From positions 4,308,001 to 4,372,000 of the forward strand of contig NZ_CP021744.1 in NCBI RefSeq assembly GCF_002192455.1: DNA of 64,000 nt, in the 5' to 3' direction. The notes beneath the pieces are model-generated. The model had not been told where the DNA came from and ran no database searches. It worked only from the letters and a program-made list of their open reading frames with translations. Of this stretch, positions 27,770 to 36,088 are shown piece after piece (positions within the stretch are counted from its first letter, which is position 1; each line of letters starts with the position of its first letter). The DNA is from Streptomyces albireticuli. Lineage in GTDB: Bacteria; Actinomycetota; Actinomycetes; Streptomycetales; Streptomycetaceae. Position numbers and translations under genes: made by a program.

Positions 27770-29766
27770 CGACCACGACCACCGCCGTCCTCGTCCCGCT
27801 GCTGCCCTTCCTCGGCGCCGTCGCGGGCCTCCTGCTCGGCCGCCGCGCCCCCGGCTTCGTACGGCCCCTCGCCGTGCTGCCGACCGTCGCCGCGGCCGTC
27901 CTCGCCGTCGTCGTCGCCTGGCGGCAGGGCGGCGGCACCGGCGAGGAGGCGATCGACGCCGCCGTCGAGCTCACCCCGACCGGCTCCGTCCCGATCGACC
28001 TCGCCCTGCACCTCGACGGCTTCGCCGTCCTCGTCGCCGTCCTCGTCGGCGTCGTCGCGTCCTGCGTCCAGCTGTACTCGACCGCCTACCTGCGCGACGA
28101 CCCCCGCTACCCCTCCTACGCCGCCCTCGTCTCCCTCTTCACCTCCGCCATGCTGCTCGTCGTCTACTCCGGCGACCTGATGGTGCTGCTGGTCGGCTGG
28201 GAGATCATGGGCATCTGCTCGTACTTCCTGGTCGGCCACTACTGGGAGACCGAGGCCGCCCGCGCCGCCTCCCTCAAGGCCTTCCTGGTCACCAAGCTCG
28301 GCGACGTCCCCTTCCTGATCGGCATCCTCGCGCTGGCCGCCGACGCCGGAACGTTCCGGATCAACGGCATCCTCACCGCCGCCGTCTCCGGCGACCTCGC
28401 CCACCCCACGCTGATCGCGCTGCTGCTCCTCGCCGGCGTCGCGGGCAAGTCCGCGCAGTTCCCGCTGCACACCTGGCTGCCGGACGCGATGGCCGGCCCC
28501 ACGCCCGTCTCCGCGCTGATCCACGCCGCGACGATGGTCGCCGCCGGCGTCTACTTCATCGCCCGGCTGCTGCCCGTCTTCGCGGCCTCCGCCGCGGCCC
28601 TGGTCGTGCTCGCCGTGACGGCCGCCGTCACCATGGCCGGCTCGGCCCTCGCCGCGCTCGCCCAGGACGACATCAAGCGCGTCCTCGCCTACTCGACCGT
28701 CGGCCAGCTCGGCTACATGACCGGCGCCCTCGCCGTGGGCAACCGCGACGCGGCCGTCTTCCACCTCATCACCCACGGCGCGTTCAAGGCCCTCCTCTTC
28801 CTCGGGGCAGGCGTGATCATCCACGCGGCCGGCACGAACTCGCTGGCCGCGATGGCCAGGACCGGCGGGCTCGCCAAGCGCGTCCCCGACGCCTGCTGGA
28901 CGATGACCGTCGCCCTCCTCGCGCTCGCCGCGATCCCGCCCTTCAGCGGCTTCTTCTCCAAGGAGGCCGTCCTCGGCGCCGCGGAGCACGCCGCCAGCGG
29001 CGACACCCCCGGCATCCCGGGCGCGGCCGGCTGGACCGTCCTCGCCGCGGGGCTCCTCACCGCCCTCCTCACCGCGGCCTACGCCACCCGCCTGTGGCTG
29101 CTGGCATTCCGCGGCAAGGGCCCCGAGGCCCCCGCGCACGGCCGCGAACCGGTCGCCATGAACGCCGTCCTCTGGGTGCTGTTCGTCCCCGCCCTCGGGC
29201 TCGGCCTCGCCGCCTGGAAGCTCCCCGACTGGTTCGACGGGCACTCCCTCACCCCGACCCTCACCACCTCCGTCCTCGGCACCGGCGCCGCACTCGTCGG
29301 CGGCCTCCTCACCTACGGGGCCTGGCGGCGCACCGCCGCGCTCGCCGCCCGCACCCCCATGGGCGCCGTCGCCGCCGACCCCGGCGCCTCCCCGGCCGTC
29401 TCCGAGGAGGAGGCCATCGCCACCCACGAGGCCGTCTACGGGAACATCGCCTCCGCGAAGGACCCGGCCGACCCCGGCCGTCTCCTCCTCGGCCCCCTGC
29501 ACCGCCACGCCGCGGCCGGCTTCCACCTCGACGCCGTCTACGACGCCCTGTTCGTCCGGCCCGTGCGCGGCGCCGCCCGGCTCGCGCACTTCCTCGACCG
29601 CGAGGTCGTCGAGACCTACGTCCGCGGCGCGGGCACCGCCCCCGGCCTGCTCGGCGCGGCCGTCCGCAAGGCCCAGACCGGCAATGTGCAGACCTACCTC
29701 AGCGCCCTGCTCGCCGGCTCCGTGGTGCTGGCCGTCGCCGCCGTGCTCGTAGCCACCGGAGCCTGA
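27766..29766 (+). CDS. nuoL: NADH-quinone oxidoreductase subunit L-like (second cluster)
   Basis: This 666-residue antiporter-like subunit has about 16 helices. The key glutamate is in LLVGWEIMGICSYFLVG, the lysine in GKSAQFPLHTWLPDAM, and the second conserved lysine in THGAFKALLFLGAGVIIHA. The C-terminal part, with the amphipathic lateral helix region and a final membrane helix, is complete. Proton-pumping residues are therefore intact even though the electron-input module is not encoded here. Confidence 0.94.
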   Translation: MTTTTTAVLVPLLPFLGAVAGLLLGRRAPGFVRPLAVLPTVAAAVLAVVVAWRQGGGTGEEAIDAAVELTPTGSVPIDLALHLDGFAVLVAVLVGVVASCVQLYSTAYLRDDPRYPSYAALVSLFTSAMLLVVYSGDLMVLLVGWEIMGICSYFLVGHYWETEAARAASLKAFLVTKLGDVPFLIGILALAADAGTFRINGILTAAVSGDLAHPTLIALLLLAGVAGKSAQFPLHTWLPDAMAGPTPVSALIHAATMVAAGVYFIARLLPVFAASAAALVVLAVTAAVTMAGSALAALAQDDIKRVLAYSTVGQLGYMTGALAVGNRDAAVFHLITHGAFKALLFLGAGVIIHAAGTNSLAAMARTGGLAKRVPDACWTMTVALLALAAIPPFSGFFSKEAVLGAAEHAASGDTPGIPGAAGWTVLAAGLLTALLTAAYATRLWLLAFRGKGPEAPAHGREPVAMNAVLWVLFVPALGLGLAAWKLPDWFDGHSLTPTLTTSVLGTGAALVGGLLTYGAWRRTAALAARTPMGAVAADPGASPAVSEEEAIATHEAVYGNIASAKDPADPGRLLLGPLHRHAAAGFHLDAVYDALFVRPVRGAARLAHFLDREVVETYVRGAGTAPGLLGAAVRKAQTGNVQTYLSALLAGSVVLAVAAVLVATGA

Positions 29767-29768
29767 AC

Positions 29769-31349
29769 ATGAGTCACACCGTCATGCAGTACCTCCTCGC
29801 CGCCGCACTCGTCCTCCCCCTGCTCGGCGCCGTCGCCGCCCTGCTCCCGGCCCCGCCCGGCCTCAAGGGGAGCAGCCCCGAGCAGGCGGTGCTCCGGCAC
29901 GGCGTCACCGTCACAGGCGCCGTGCTCGCCCTCACCGTCGCGCTGGCCGCCGGCTTCGACCACGACCGCCCGGCCCGGATGCAGGGCACCACCGACATCA
30001 GCTGGATCCCCTCCCTCGGCATCCGGATCCACCTCGGCGTGGACGGCGTCTCGCTCCCCCTCCTCGTCCTGACCGCGCTGCTGACCTTCCTCTGCGCGCT
30101 GTACAGCTACGGCTCACCCCCGCGTGAGCGGGGAACCAGCCCCAAGGCATTCGTCGCGCTGATCCTCGTGCTGGAGTCCGGCACCCTCGCGAGCTTCGCC
30201 GTCCTCGACCTGATGCTGTTCTTCCTGGCGTTCGAGATGGTGCTGATCCCGATGTACTTCCTCATCGCCCGCTGGGGCGGTGACGGCCGTGAGCGCGCGG
30301 CCTGGCGGTTCATCCTCTACACCCTGCTCGGCTCCGTCGTGATGCTGCTCGGCCTCCTCCTGCTCGGCATCAAGGGCGGCACGTTCGACATGGTGGCACT
30401 GGCCACTGACAACGGCTCGAAGCTGAGCCACACCACCCAGCTGATCGCCGTCCTCGCCATCGGCGCCGGACTGGCCGTCAAGGCCCCCATGTGGCCCCTG
30501 CACAGCTGGCTCCCGGACGCCCACACCGCGGCCCCCACCGTGGGCTCGGTGCTCCTCGCGGGCGTCCTGCTGAAGATGGGCACCTACGGCTTCGTCCGCA
30601 TCGTGCTGCCCATCGCCCCCGAAGGAGCCCACACCTTCGCGCCGTACCTGGCCGCCTTCGCGGTCGTCGGCATCATCTACGGCTCCCTGGTCTGCCTCTC
30701 CCTGGCCCGCACCGGCGCCAAGGGCGACCTCAAGCGCCTCGTCGCCTACTCCTCCGTCGGCCACATGGGCTTCGTGCTGCTCGGCATCGCCACCATGACC
30801 CCGACCGGCGTGAACGGCGCGCTCTTCGCCAACATCGCCCACGGCCTCATCACCGGCCTGCTGTTCTTCCTCGTCGGGGCCGTCAAGGACCGCTACGGCA
30901 CCAGCGACCTCGACGCCCTCTCCGGAGCCACCGGCGCCGCGCTCTACGGCAAGGCCCCGCGCCTGGGCGGCCTGCTCGCCTTCGGCGCCGTCGCCTCGCT
31001 CGGGCTGCCCGGCCTGGCCGGCTTCTGGGGCGAGATGCTCGCGATGTTCGGCTCCTTCCGCCCCGCGGAGGGCCTCAGCCGCCCCGCCTTCCTCACCTTC
31101 ATGGCCCTGGCCGGCTTCGGCACCCTGCTCACCGCCGCGTACATGCTGATCGTCGTGCGCCGGGTGTGCATGGGCGGCGACGGCGAGGGCAGGCCCGCGC
31201 ACGAGCCCGCGCTCGCCGACGTCCGCACGTACGAGTTCGCCGCCTGGACCCCCCTCGTCGTCCTCACCGTCCTCGCCGGACTCTGGCCCGCGGCCCTCCT
31301 CGGCCTCACCGACCCGGCCGTGTCGCAGCTCCTCCGAGGAGGCAACTGA
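29769..31349 (+). CDS. nuoM: NADH-quinone oxidoreductase subunit M-like (second cluster)
   Basis: This 526-residue antiporter-like subunit has its glutamate in FFLAFEMVLIPMYFLIARWGG and lysine in LAVKAPMWPLHSWLPDAH; the LVAYSSVGHMGFVLLG region is typical. It starts at ATG 29769, two bases after the nuoL stop; an in-frame ATG five codons later is possible. Its last helices and the short tail TDPAVSQLLRGGN are complete. Confidence 0.94.
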   Translation: MSHTVMQYLLAAALVLPLLGAVAALLPAPPGLKGSSPEQAVLRHGVTVTGAVLALTVALAAGFDHDRPARMQGTTDISWIPSLGIRIHLGVDGVSLPLLVLTALLTFLCALYSYGSPPRERGTSPKAFVALILVLESGTLASFAVLDLMLFFLAFEMVLIPMYFLIARWGGDGRERAAWRFILYTLLGSVVMLLGLLLLGIKGGTFDMVALATDNGSKLSHTTQLIAVLAIGAGLAVKAPMWPLHSWLPDAHTAAPTVGSVLLAGVLLKMGTYGFVRIVLPIAPEGAHTFAPYLAAFAVVGIIYGSLVCLSLARTGAKGDLKRLVAYSSVGHMGFVLLGIATMTPTGVNGALFANIAHGLITGLLFFLVGAVKDRYGTSDLDALSGATGAALYGKAPRLGGLLAFGAVASLGLPGLAGFWGEMLAMFGSFRPAEGLSRPAFLTFMALAGFGTLLTAAYMLIVVRRVCMGGDGEGRPAHEPALADVRTYEFAAWTPLVVLTVLAGLWPAALLGLTDPAVSQLLRGGN

Positions 31350-32881
31350 TGGGCTCCCTGGTCCAGTCCGTCGACTGGCTCGCCATCGCCCCGCCCACCA
31401 TCACCGCGGTGGTGGCGCTCGTCATCCTGGTCGCCGACCTCTTCCTGCCCGAGGGACGGAAGCCCCTCCTCGGCGTCATCGCCCTCGTGGGCCTGGTGCT
31501 GGCGGGGCTCTCCCTGCTGCCGCTCCTCGACGGCGACCGCTCCACCTTCTGCCTGACGTCGTCCGGCACCCAGGCGTGCAGCTACACGGCGGACCACTTC
31601 ACGCTCGTCATCCAGTTCCTGGTGCTGGGCGGCGCCCTGCTGACGGCCCTGCTGTCCGTGAGCGACCTCGTGGACTTCTCGCTCCCCTCGGGCGAGTACT
31701 GGTTCCTGCTGCTGTCCTCCGCCGCGGGCGCCGCGCTGCTGCCCGCCTCCCGGGACCTCGCGACCCTCGTCGTGGCCCTGGAGGTGGCCTCGCTGCCCGC
31801 GTTCGCCCTCGTCGGCATGCGCCGCGACGACCGCAAGTCGTCCGAGGCGGCCCTGAAGTTCTTCCTGTCGTCGGTCACCGCGACCGCCGTCATGCTGCTC
31901 GGCGTCAGCTTCGTCTACGCCGCCACCGGCAGCCTCCACCTCACCCAGGTCGCCGGGGGCCTGCCCGGCGACGGCACCCGCCTCGGCGTCCTCGCCCAGA
32001 CGGGCGTGGCCCTCACCCTCGTCGGCTTCGCCTTCAAGACCGCGGCCGTGCCCTTCCACTTCTGGGTGCCCGACACCTACGTGGGCGCGCCGCTGCCCGT
32101 CGCGGCCTACCTCTCCGTCGTCGGCAAGGCCGTCGGCTTCACCGGTCTGATCCTGGTGACCGTGGTCGCCTTCCCGTCCTACGCGGACGTCTGGGGCCCG
32201 GCCCTCGCCGTGCTCGCCGCCCTCACCATGACCGCGGGCAACGTCGCCGCCCTGCGCCAGCGCGCCGACCGCGCCCACAGCGCGGTACGCCTGCTCGCCT
32301 GGTCCTCCGTCGGCCAGGCCGGCTATCTGCTGGTGCCGATCGCGGCCGCCGGGTACACCGGCGACCCGGCGCACGCCATCGGCTCCACCGTCGCGTACGC
32401 CCTGATGTACGCGGCCGTGAACCTCGGCGCGTTCGCCGTCGCCGCGCTCGTCGCCCGTACGAGCCCGGCGCACCGCCTCGCCGACTACCGGGGCCTCTAC
32501 GCCCGCCGCCCGCTCGCCGCCCTCGCCCTCGGCTTCTTCCTGCTCTGCCTGGCCGGCCTGCCGCCGGGCGTCATCGGGCTGTTCGCCAAGGTCACGGTCT
32601 TCTCGGCGGCCGTCGACGCGGGCCTGGGCTGGCTGGCGGTCGTCATGGCGGTCAATGTCGTGATCGCCCTGTACTACTACCTCCAGTGGACGGCGCTGCT
32701 CTTCCGCCCGGCGGAGGAGCAGGCCGCGGGACCGGCCGCGGAGGCGGGGGAGGAGCCGGAGGCCCCCGCGCGCGTCCCGCTGCCGCTGGCGGCCGCCATG
32801 GCCCTCGCCGCGGTCCTCGGCATCGTCCTGTCGGGCGCCCCGCAGCTCGTGCTCCGCTTCGCCTCGGGGGCGCTGCTGTAG
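31349..32881 (+). CDS. nuoN: NADH-quinone oxidoreductase subunit N-like (second cluster)
   Basis: In this 510-residue antiporter-like subunit, the glutamate is in VVALEVASLPAFALVG and the lysine in FAFKTAAVPFHFWVPDTYVGAP. It has 14 helices and a Glu/Ala-rich loop of about 20 residues before the last helix. It differs clearly from nuoN at 142-1794, so the two are old paralogues, not a recent duplication. It is the last gene of the second nuo operon and overlaps nuoM by one base. Confidence 0.94.
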   Translation: MGSLVQSVDWLAIAPPTITAVVALVILVADLFLPEGRKPLLGVIALVGLVLAGLSLLPLLDGDRSTFCLTSSGTQACSYTADHFTLVIQFLVLGGALLTALLSVSDLVDFSLPSGEYWFLLLSSAAGAALLPASRDLATLVVALEVASLPAFALVGMRRDDRKSSEAALKFFLSSVTATAVMLLGVSFVYAATGSLHLTQVAGGLPGDGTRLGVLAQTGVALTLVGFAFKTAAVPFHFWVPDTYVGAPLPVAAYLSVVGKAVGFTGLILVTVVAFPSYADVWGPALAVLAALTMTAGNVAALRQRADRAHSAVRLLAWSSVGQAGYLLVPIAAAGYTGDPAHAIGSTVAYALMYAAVNLGAFAVAALVARTSPAHRLADYRGLYARRPLAALALGFFLLCLAGLPPGVIGLFAKVTVFSAAVDAGLGWLAVVMAVNVVIALYYYLQWTALLFRPAEEQAAGPAAEAGEEPEAPARVPLPLAAAMALAAVLGIVLSGAPQLVLRFASGALL

Positions 32882-32923
32882 CCGGCGTCACCCGTAAGGC
32901 CCAGCGTGCCCGCCCGTGCGCGA

Positions 32924-32950
32924 GGGAACCAGCTGTGCTCATCTGGCGTT
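32924..32950 (+). promoter_or_regulatory. SigR-like promoter of htpX
   Basis: GGGAAC (32924-32929) and GTT (32948-32950) are spaced 18 bp. This matches the consensus of the disulfide-stress sigma factor SigR (GGAAT-N18-GTT) with one change. It lies about 80 bp upstream of htpX, a membrane protein quality-control gene, which suits stress control. A short TTCCAC/GTGGAA hairpin follows it. Confidence 0.5.
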
Positions 32951-33031
32951 GACCGAACGAGAAGGTTCCACTGGAAGGTGGAAGCGCCACAGCAAAAGGG
33001 TTCCCCTGCCGCACCACTTGGAGGGCGTACC

Positions 33032-33895
33032 GTGCACCGCCGGCACAACGGGCTCAGGACCGCCGTCCTCCTCGGAGGCCTGTCCGCGCTCATCATCGTC
33101 ATCGGCAGCCTGTTCGGGCGTACGGGCCTGATCGTCGCCGTCCTGGTGGCCCTCGGCACCAATGCCTACGCCTACTGGAACAGCGACAAGCTGGCCCTGC
33201 GGGCGATGCGCGCCCGGCCGGTCAGCGAGTTCGAGGCGCCCGCGCTCTACCGCATGGTGCGCGAGCTCTCCACGGCCGCGCGCCAGCCGATGCCCCGGCT
33301 GTACATCTCCCCGACCGAGGCGCCCAACGCCTTCGCCACCGGCCGCAATCCGCGCAACGCCGCGGTCTGCTGCACCGACGGCATCCTGCGCCTGCTCGAC
33401 GAGCGGGAGCTGCGCGGCGTCATCGGCCACGAGCTCAGCCATGTCTACAACCGGGACATCCTCATCTCCTCGATCGCCGGCGCGCTCGCCTCGGTGGTGA
33501 TGTTCCTGGTCAACTTCGCCTGGCTGATCCCCTTCGGCAGATCCGACGACGACGAGGGCCCCGGCATCCTCGGCATGATCATGATCATGCTGCTGGGCCC
33601 GATCGCGGCCTCCCTCATCCAGCTCGCCGTCAGCCGCTCCCGGGAGTACGAGGCGGACGCCTCCGGGGCCCGGCTCACCGGCGACCCCCTGGCCCTGGCC
33701 TCGGCGCTGCGCAAGCTGGAGGCGGGCACCCAGCGGCTCCCGCTGCCCCCGGAGCCGCGCATCGAGACCGCGAGCCACATGATGATCGCGAACCCGTTCC
33801 GCGCGGGCGAGGGCATGTCCAAGCTCTTCTCCACGCACCCGCCGATGGCCGAGCGCGTCCGCCGCCTCGAAGGCATGGCCGGCCACCGCCCCTGA
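33032..33895 (+). CDS. htpX: Membrane zinc metalloprotease HtpX (M48)
   Basis: This 287-residue protease degrades misfolded membrane proteins. The zinc motif is HELSH in GVIGHELSHVYNRDI, and the third ligand glutamate is in SREYEADASGARL. It has paired N-terminal helices and two more after the active site, as usual. GTG 33032 has GGAGGG upstream and gives the normal family length; a start 42 codons earlier would add an unrelated basic stretch. A SigR-like promoter precedes it. Confidence 0.94.
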   Translation: MHRRHNGLRTAVLLGGLSALIIVIGSLFGRTGLIVAVLVALGTNAYAYWNSDKLALRAMRARPVSEFEAPALYRMVRELSTAARQPMPRLYISPTEAPNAFATGRNPRNAAVCCTDGILRLLDERELRGVIGHELSHVYNRDILISSIAGALASVVMFLVNFAWLIPFGRSDDDEGPGILGMIMIMLLGPIAASLIQLAVSRSREYEADASGARLTGDPLALASALRKLEAGTQRLPLPPEPRIETASHMMIANPFRAGEGMSKLFSTHPPMAERVRRLEGMAGHRP

Positions 33896-34003
33896 GGGGC
33901 GCCGGGCCCCTCTCCCGCAGGTCAGCCGGGGACCCCGGCAACCACGGCGCCGCCCGTGGTCGTCCCCCTCGCTAGGAGCTGTTTCGCGTGGGAGGCTGTT
34001 TTT

Positions 34004-34396
34004 ATGAGGTTCATCCTTAATGTCATCTGGCTGGTCCTCTGCGGACTCTGGATGGCGATCGGCTACGTCGTGGCCGGATTGATCTGCTGCATTCTGATCA
34101 TCACCATTCCCTGGGGCATCGCGTCCTTCCGGATCGCCTCCTTCGCCCTGTGGCCCTTCGGCCGGACGACGGTGGAACGGCGGGACGCCGGCGCGGGATC
34201 GCTGCTGGGCAACGTCATCTGGTTCGTCTTCGCCGGCTGGTGGCTGGCGCTCGGCCACATCGTCACGGGCATCGCCCTGTGCGTCACGATCATCGGCATC
34301 CCCCTCGGCATCGCCAACTTCAAGCTGGTGCCGATCTCCCTGATGCCGCTCGGCCGGGAGATCGTGCCGACGGACCGCCCCTTCGCCACCCGCTGA
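34004..34396 (+). CDS. YccF domain membrane protein
   Basis: This 130-residue inner membrane protein is built of two similar YccF units: NVIWLVLCGLWMAIGYVVAGLICCILIITIPWGIASFRIA and NVIWFVFAGWWLALGHIVTGIALCVTIIGIPLGIANFKLV. Each has two hydrophobic helices. The family has no established function. ATG 34004 has GGGAGG nine bases upstream; a GTG start 16 codons earlier does not. Confidence 0.85.
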   Translation: MRFILNVIWLVLCGLWMAIGYVVAGLICCILIITIPWGIASFRIASFALWPFGRTTVERRDAGAGSLLGNVIWFVFAGWWLALGHIVTGIALCVTIIGIPLGIANFKLVPISLMPLGREIVPTDRPFATR

Positions 34397-34503
34397 CAAC
34401 AGGGGCCGCGTCAAGGCCCCTTGAACGCCGCGAGGGCGCCCCACCGGACAACTCCCGGTGAAACGCCCTCACTGCGCGCCTGGCCGCCTCGCGGTACGGC
34501 GGA

Positions 34504-34992
34504 CTAGCGGTAGTTGACGAACTGGATCGCGAAGTCCAGGTCCTTGCCCTTGAGGAGGGCCTGGACCGCCTGGAGGTCGTCACGGCTCTTGGAGCTGACG
34601 CGCAGCTCGTCACCCTGGACCTGCGCCTTGACGCCCTTCGGGCCCTCGTCGCGAATGATCTTGGCGACCTTCTTCGCGTTCTCCTGCGAGATCCCCTCCT
34701 CGATCGAGGCGAAGATCTTGTACTCCTTGCCGGAGGGCTGCGGCTCGCCGGCGTCCAGGGACTTCAGCGAGATGCCGCGCTTGACCAGCTTGGTCTCGAA
34801 GATGTCGAGAACGGCCTTCACGCGCTCCTCGGCGTTGGCCCGCATCTCGATCTTCTCGCCGGACCACGCGATCGAGGCGCCGACGCCCTTGAAGTCGTAG
34901 CGCTGCGAGATTTCCTTGGCGGCCTGGTTGAGGGCGTTGTCGACCTCCTGCCGCTCGACCTTCGAGACGATGTCGAAACTGGAGTCGGCCAT
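34504..34992 (-). CDS. yajQ: YajQ family nucleotide-binding protein (UPF0234)
   Basis: This 162-residue cytoplasmic protein starts MADSSFDIVSKVERQEVDNALNQ and has RYDFKG, both typical of YajQ. The family has two ferredoxin-like domains and binds nucleotides; in some bacteria it binds cyclic di-GMP and acts in signalling. The start at ATG 34992 follows the conserved N-terminus. It stands alone on the minus strand, divergent from tRNA-Tyr. Confidence 0.93.
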   Translation of the reverse strand: MADSSFDIVSKVERQEVDNALNQAAKEISQRYDFKGVGASIAWSGEKIEMRANAEERVKAVLDIFETKLVKRGISLKSLDAGEPQPSGKEYKIFASIEEGISQENAKKVAKIIRDEGPKGVKAQVQGDELRVSSKSRDDLQAVQALLKGKDLDFAIQFVNYR

Positions 34993-35178
34993 ATTGAGTT
35001 GGCTCCTCGTACGTAGATCCATCAGGGGTGCGGCCGGGGTGCCGCCCCGCCAGCCTAGCCACCCGGGGGCCGGTGAGCGGTGAGGAATCGAGTGGCGGAC
35101 CACCCCAGGTCATCGGGTATGGTTTACGTCGTTGCCACGGAGCACCACCGCAAGGCGGAATCCGGGGCGGCAACCCTT

Positions 35179-35260
<82 letters not shown>

Positions 35261-35265
35261 CATGC

Positions 35266-35295
35266 GAAGGCCCTCTCCTTACGGAGAGGGCCTTC
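35266..35295 (+). terminator. tRNA-Tyr terminator
   Basis: A perfect 13-bp stem, 35266-35278 with 35283-35295, has a TTAC loop and stands six bases after the tRNA. Confidence 0.9.
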
Positions 35296-35376
35296 TGTGT
35301 TGTCCGGGGGAGTCCCCGGGCCGATGATCATGTGATCTGCGGCACGTGCGAACGGATCAGGCCGCCGGGATCGCCC

Positions 35377-36033
35377 TCACGCCACGCTCTTCACGGCCTC
35401 CGCCACCGGCGTGTCGCCCCCGACCAGCTCCAGCGTCCGGCCCGCCGTGCCCGGCTCGGTCAGCAGGGCCGCCAGGACGGCCGCGACGTCGTCGCGGGTC
35501 ACCTCGCCCCGGCCGGTGGACTCCGCCAGCCGCACCAGGCCCGTCCCGGGGTCGTCCGTGAGCCGGCCGGGCCGCAGGATCGTCCAGTCCAGACCGGCCC
35601 GTGAGCGTACGTCCGCGTCCGCGGCGCCCTTGGCCCGCAGGTAGGCGGCGAAGACCGGATCCGTACCCTCCGGAGGCTCGCGGTCGGCGCCCATCGAGGA
35701 GACGACCACGAAGCGCCGGACCCCGGCCGCCTCCGCCGCGTCCGCGAAAAGGGCCGCGGCTCCCCGGTCCACGGTGTCCTTGCGCCCGATGCCGCTGTCC
35801 GGCCCGGCGCCGGCCGCGAAGACGGCCGCGTCGGCGGACTCCAGGTGCCGTACGAGATCGCCGACCGTCGCCGACTCCAGGTCGCACACGACCGGTTCGG
35901 CACCCGCGGCGAGCAGGTCACCCGCGTGTGCCGGCCGGCGGACGACACCCGCGACCTCGTCCCCGCGCCCGGCGAGCAACCGCTCCAGCCTCAGCGCGAT
36001 CCGACCATGTCCACCTGCGATGACAATGCGCAT
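35377..36033 (-). CDS. NAD(P)-binding NmrA/SDR-like protein
   Basis: This 218-residue Rossmann-fold protein begins MRIVIAGGHGRIALRLERLL, an atypical-SDR glycine motif of the GGxGxI kind. VVVSSMGAD and a downstream YLRAKGAAD keep the Ser and the Tyr-x-x-x-Lys-like spacing of extended SDRs (YLRAK). LDWTILRPGRLTDD is the usual NAD(P)H-binding domain motif. The substrate is unknown. It lies 55 bp downstream of the amidohydrolase gene on the same strand and may be co-transcribed. Confidence 0.85.
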   Translation of the reverse strand: MRIVIAGGHGRIALRLERLLAGRGDEVAGVVRRPAHAGDLLAAGAEPVVCDLESATVGDLVRHLESADAAVFAAGAGPDSGIGRKDTVDRGAAALFADAAEAAGVRRFVVVSSMGADREPPEGTDPVFAAYLRAKGAADADVRSRAGLDWTILRPGRLTDDPGTGLVRLAESTGRGEVTRDDVAAVLAALLTEPGTAGRTLELVGGDTPVAEAVKSVA

Positions 36034-36088
36034 GATCCGACCGTACGCGCTGTGCCGCGCACCGCCAGAGGGCCGCGCGGCACGGGCC

